Shown one piece after another: positions 61,300 through 64,000 of a stretch of DNA of 64,000 nucleotides. The translations under genes were made by a program, and so were the position numbers. The stretch is from an uncultured Lachnospiraceae bacterium (lineage in GTDB: Bacteria; Bacillota; Clostridia; Lachnospirales; Lachnospiraceae). The DNA lies in the NCBI GenBank assembly GCA_949840915.1, contig CATKXY010000002.1:1-64000 (forward strand), read 5' to 3'. The first letter of the stretch is position 1. The number at the start of each line of letters is the position of its first letter. Under the pieces are notes generated by a model, which worked only from the letters and a program-made list of their open reading frames with translations, ran no database searches and was not told where the DNA came from.

Positions 61300-63294
61300 A
61301 TGGTTGAGGAGACAAAAGGACATTTGGATGAAGCTTTGGCGCGTCAGGCGCTGGAAGAGGCACGGGAGGCAGAGAACACGGCATACGAGCGGATGAAAGC
61401 GGGTCATGCCACAGCTTTCACAAAGCGTCAGAAGGGAATGCTGAAGCTTGCGCAGATGGAGGAGCTGGATTCTCTTGACAATGAGCAGCTTGACCAAAAG
61501 TGCAGACTGATTCTGGAGAGTTATTATCTGCCCCATATTTTGAAGGATGGCTGTACAGTGGAGCTGAAACCGGATTTCACGCGCTTTGAGGATTCAGACA
61601 GAGATTATATCGAGGCGGTTTTCACCATGCCCTCCGGCAGGAAGAGAAGCGTGGGATATAATTACAAGACTGACGAGGACGGGAAGAATCTGATCCTGTT
61701 TGAAAAGACTTTTGAGAATGTGGTCCTGGAACCCGGAAAACCTGAGAAATATGTGCTTTACGGTGCGGACGGCGTCACGGAGCGGGAGTCGGTTTCCATG
61801 GAAGAGCTGGAAGAGCGGATTGCCGGCGGCGAAGTTGTAAAGGTAGGGGACGAATATTTTCAGAAAGCCAGAGACGCCGGCGGGGAAGTCTATGAAGGCG
61901 ACACCACCGTGATCATCGAGGATGAGGGCAACAGCAGGATCCTTCTGGGCAGTAATGAGGAGCGAAAGTATTCTTTTAATAAGACGGGACAACTTGTATG
62001 CGCCCTTACCAACGATGTGACGACCATTACTGTGGAGACCAGAAAGTTTGCCTGTCCCGAGCCGGTTTATGACAGCGCAGAGGCCGCCAGGGCGGCTGCG
62101 GAAAAAGAGGTGCAGGAGGGCGAGATCAATCTGAAGGTAGATACGGTCATGGAGGGAACCACGGTTGCCGAATTTAATTTTGTTCCCGTTTATACCACCA
62201 GTATTGATCTGGCAGGCGTAGTCCGAAAGCTTGGCAAGGGTGTGGAAGGATACAATGCCGCAGACAGCGATGAGGAAAATCTGCGCAGGCAGTTTGCAAA
62301 ACCCATCAGTGAATATCTGGACGAAAAAGGATTTCATGTAATTGATATATCCTGTAAAAATTTAAAATCGGATGTGACAGAAAATGTGGGATGGATGAAT
62401 ACCATCAAAACATTTCAGATGACCGGCGGTGAGGTATCGGTTTCCTATACCAAGAGACTGACCACCACAGTGAGCTTAAAACAGGGATTTCTGGGCAGAG
62501 GCCAGAACAATGATCTCTCTGTCATCATGTCACAGCTGCCGGAGGGGAGTGAACTGTTAAATCCGCAGGATATTGATCGGAAGAGCTCCAAACCGGAAGT
62601 GTCTTATGTGATGCGGGGAAGCGTCACGGCCGAGGCCTCGGCGAGGACTATCGAAGAAGCGGATTCCCTTGCGGCGGACAATGCAATTCTGGCGGCTCAA
62701 AAAATTGCTGTGCGCGGATTGAACGGAGGTATTTCCGCCGGTATCAAAGAAGCGATCTCGGCCGGCGGCGCGGCAGCCACAGTGGCGAATGTGCGCGCCA
62801 GAATGGATGTGCCTAATGTCGGCAAGGAAGATATGCTGCTGACGCACAAAGATGCCCGATATGCCTACACGGGAAGCTGTGACAGAATGATCACCTCCAC
62901 GGATAATAAGCTGGTGTCCGTGACTGCCTGGAACGGCAGTAAGCTGACTTATGTGGAACCCACAGATCCCGTTATCGACAAAGGGATTCCCACAGACGAA
63001 AATTATGACAAATATATCAACGAAGGAGACGATCTGGGAATTTTACTTTTTGAGAAGACGGATCAGGGCTTTCACAGATACATGGATGATGTAAAAAAGG
63101 CGCAGGCTCAGGCGAACAACCTTCGTAATCTTTATGAAAAGGCCCGTGCGGCACTGAAGGAAGCTCAGGAAATCTTTGATCTGGCCTATGAACAGGAACG
63201 AGACGGGACAGAGGATTATCGGGAAAATGAAAAAAAGCGACTAATGGCACAAGAGGCTTTGCTGGCTATTTTCGGAGACGATAGTACGGAATAA
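61300..63294 (+). CDS. 664-residue protein of unknown function
   Basis: No family is recognised. The protein is hydrophilic with no signal or membrane helix, so it is probably cytoplasmic. It starts with a charged helical part (about 1-75, LARQALEEAREAENTAYERMK) and ends with a predicted coiled coil (KAQAQANNLRNLYEKARAALKEAQEIFDLAYEQ, about 600-645). Between lies a beta-rich middle with two similar-looking segments containing MxGxxVxVSYTKR and VSYVMRGSVTAEASA. An alanine-glycine-rich stretch (IKEAISAGGAAATVANVRARM) lies near 485-505. The ATG follows GGGAAGA, 46 bases after thioredoxin. A strong terminator follows, then a convergent J-domain gene; shared helical character and opposite orientation hint at, but do not prove, a chaperone-type pair. 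Confidence 0.7.
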   Translation: MVEETKGHLDEALARQALEEAREAENTAYERMKAGHATAFTKRQKGMLKLAQMEELDSLDNEQLDQKCRLILESYYLPHILKDGCTVELKPDFTRFEDSDRDYIEAVFTMPSGRKRSVGYNYKTDEDGKNLILFEKTFENVVLEPGKPEKYVLYGADGVTERESVSMEELEERIAGGEVVKVGDEYFQKARDAGGEVYEGDTTVIIEDEGNSRILLGSNEERKYSFNKTGQLVCALTNDVTTITVETRKFACPEPVYDSAEAARAAAEKEVQEGEINLKVDTVMEGTTVAEFNFVPVYTTSIDLAGVVRKLGKGVEGYNAADSDEENLRRQFAKPISEYLDEKGFHVIDISCKNLKSDVTENVGWMNTIKTFQMTGGEVSVSYTKRLTTTVSLKQGFLGRGQNNDLSVIMSQLPEGSELLNPQDIDRKSSKPEVSYVMRGSVTAEASARTIEEADSLAADNAILAAQKIAVRGLNGGISAGIKEAISAGGAAATVANVRARMDVPNVGKEDMLLTHKDARYAYTGSCDRMITSTDNKLVSVTAWNGSKLTYVEPTDPVIDKGIPTDENYDKYINEGDDLGILLFEKTDQGFHRYMDDVKKAQAQANNLRNLYEKARAALKEAQEIFDLAYEQERDGTEDYRENEKKRLMAQEALLAIFGDDSTE

Positions 63295-63308
63295 GGCATA
63301 AATTTGTG

Positions 63309-63362
63309 AAAGGGCTATGGCGCCCGCCGGTAAGAATGAACGGATGCGCCATAGCCCTTTTA
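63309..63362. terminator. Bidirectional intrinsic terminator
   Basis: AAAGGGCTATGGCGC pairs with GCGCCATAGCCCTTT around a 22-base loop, with T-rich tails on both strands, between the convergent unknown-function and J-domain genes. Confidence 0.85.
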
Positions 63363-63374
63363 CTGAATAGAAAT

Positions 63375-63998
63375 TTATTGCCCGGCCTGTTTTTCCAGCA
63401 CTTCCTTCAAAGCGCTGTATTCCTCCTGCATTTTCTGGAAAGTTTCGGTATCGCCGCCCTCTGAGTCGGGATGGTAGGCTTTGCACAGGGATTTATACCG
63501 TTTTTCCAGTTTCTCGGTATTGTTGCAGCCGCAGAAAAAGACGGAGGATTGGAGGGGATCCACGGTTGCTGCCTGAAGCTTTTCGGCCATGCTCTTTACT
63601 TCTTCACGCTGCTTCTCCAATTGCTGTATGCGGGGGATCAGTTTCTTGAATTTGTCCAGTGGGATGCCGTTTTTGTATTTGGAGCATTCCTCTACAATGT
63701 CGGAGAGGTTGCGGAAATAATTGCCCCAGGTGCTGCGCAGCAGTGCGTTGTCCTTGGCGGACAGCACGGCCTCCACCATGTCTCCCAAGGGCTCCAGACT
63801 TTCAATATGTTCCTCCAGATTCTGTATATAAGCGTCTCCTGTCTCCGTGGCGGCCTCCGAATCCCGGGCCATGTGCCAGTCGTTCTCCTGAAGGCTGCGG
63901 ATGTTCTCATCCAGCTCGTCTCCGGTCATCTTCAGCTCCTGTGCCCATTCGTGCCATTCGATGCCCAGCGAGAGCAGTACCACAATAAAGGTGGCCAT
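63375..63998 (-). CDS. J-domain (DnaJ-like) protein, may run past the right edge
   Basis: A 207-residue frame from ATG 63998 whose C-terminus holds a J domain with the HPD motif in KAYHPDSEGGDTETFQKMQEEYSALKEV. A J domain at the C-terminus is unusual since most have it at the N-terminus. The earlier 140 residues are helical and charged, with a weak hydrophobic start (MATFIVVLLSLGIEW) that could be part of a membrane segment. The true start may be outside the window. J proteins stimulate an Hsp70 (DnaK) ATPase. Confidence 0.72.
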   Translation of the reverse strand: MATFIVVLLSLGIEWHEWAQELKMTGDELDENIRSLQENDWHMARDSEAATETGDAYIQNLEEHIESLEPLGDMVEAVLSAKDNALLRSTWGNYFRNLSDIVEECSKYKNGIPLDKFKKLIPRIQQLEKQREEVKSMAEKLQAATVDPLQSSVFFCGCNNTEKLEKRYKSLCKAYHPDSEGGDTETFQKMQEEYSALKEVLEKQAGQ

Positions 63999-64000
63999 GA

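Overview
The window looks like a piece of a Clostridia chromosome, most likely Lachnospiraceae. The signs are moderate G+C, AGGAGG-type ribosome binding sites, sigma-A promoters, a T-box leader, MecA, VanW/VanZ, a NiaR-type repressor, a short archaeal-type prolyl-tRNA synthetase and a secreted pectate lyase typical of gut bacteria. Genus and species cannot be read from it.

Bases 1 to about 10,500 are accessory and decayed. A partial IS256-family transposase runs off the left edge. It is followed by a HEPN-like gene broken by an in-frame TGA, a small double zinc-ribbon gene, an AraC regulator divergent from a pair of ABC exporter half-transporters, a multiply broken IS1182-type transposase, an orphan nucleotidyltransferase, a truncated ParB-like gene, a membrane-anchored XRE regulator and an internally deleted IS3-type transposase. 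From 10.5 to 24 kb come small metabolic and stress genes: a VOC protein, a GyrI-like protein, a PARG-like protein, a BlaI/M56-peptidase pair with a clear operator, a bcp-yaaA peroxide operon joined to an Eco57I-type methyltransferase gene, azlCD, and an LCP/CapA envelope pair.

From 24.6 to 30.8 kb lie a three-domain pectate lyase gene and, on the minus strand, an operon of a C39-like peptidase and two tandem paralogous lipoproteins, divergent from an atypical LytTR regulator whose receiver has lost its phosphorylation core. This is the best candidate for an undescribed small system. From 30.9 to 43.7 kb there is a long run of plus-strand genes (radical SAM protein, DEDDh exonuclease, VanW, HypE-like, Lrp, aminotransferase, TrmL, VanZ, gamma carbonic anhydrase-like, GNAT-like, GPH symporter, GH2-like sandwich), interrupted by one minus-strand gene. 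A 1047-residue hybrid histidine kinase with its own strong promoter follows.

From 47 to 64 kb: a minus-strand NiaR/TfoX/GyrI-like operon; a plus-strand Sel1-MecA-BMP lipoprotein-chemoreceptor operon; a T-box-controlled proS operon with two esterases and a KapD-like exonuclease; a convergent D,D-carboxypeptidase; trmB-trxA; a 664-residue protein of unknown function; and, facing it, a J-domain protein at the right edge. No tRNA, rRNA, CRISPR array or replication origin was seen.

All calls rest on reading the sequence and on recalled family features; no database search was run.
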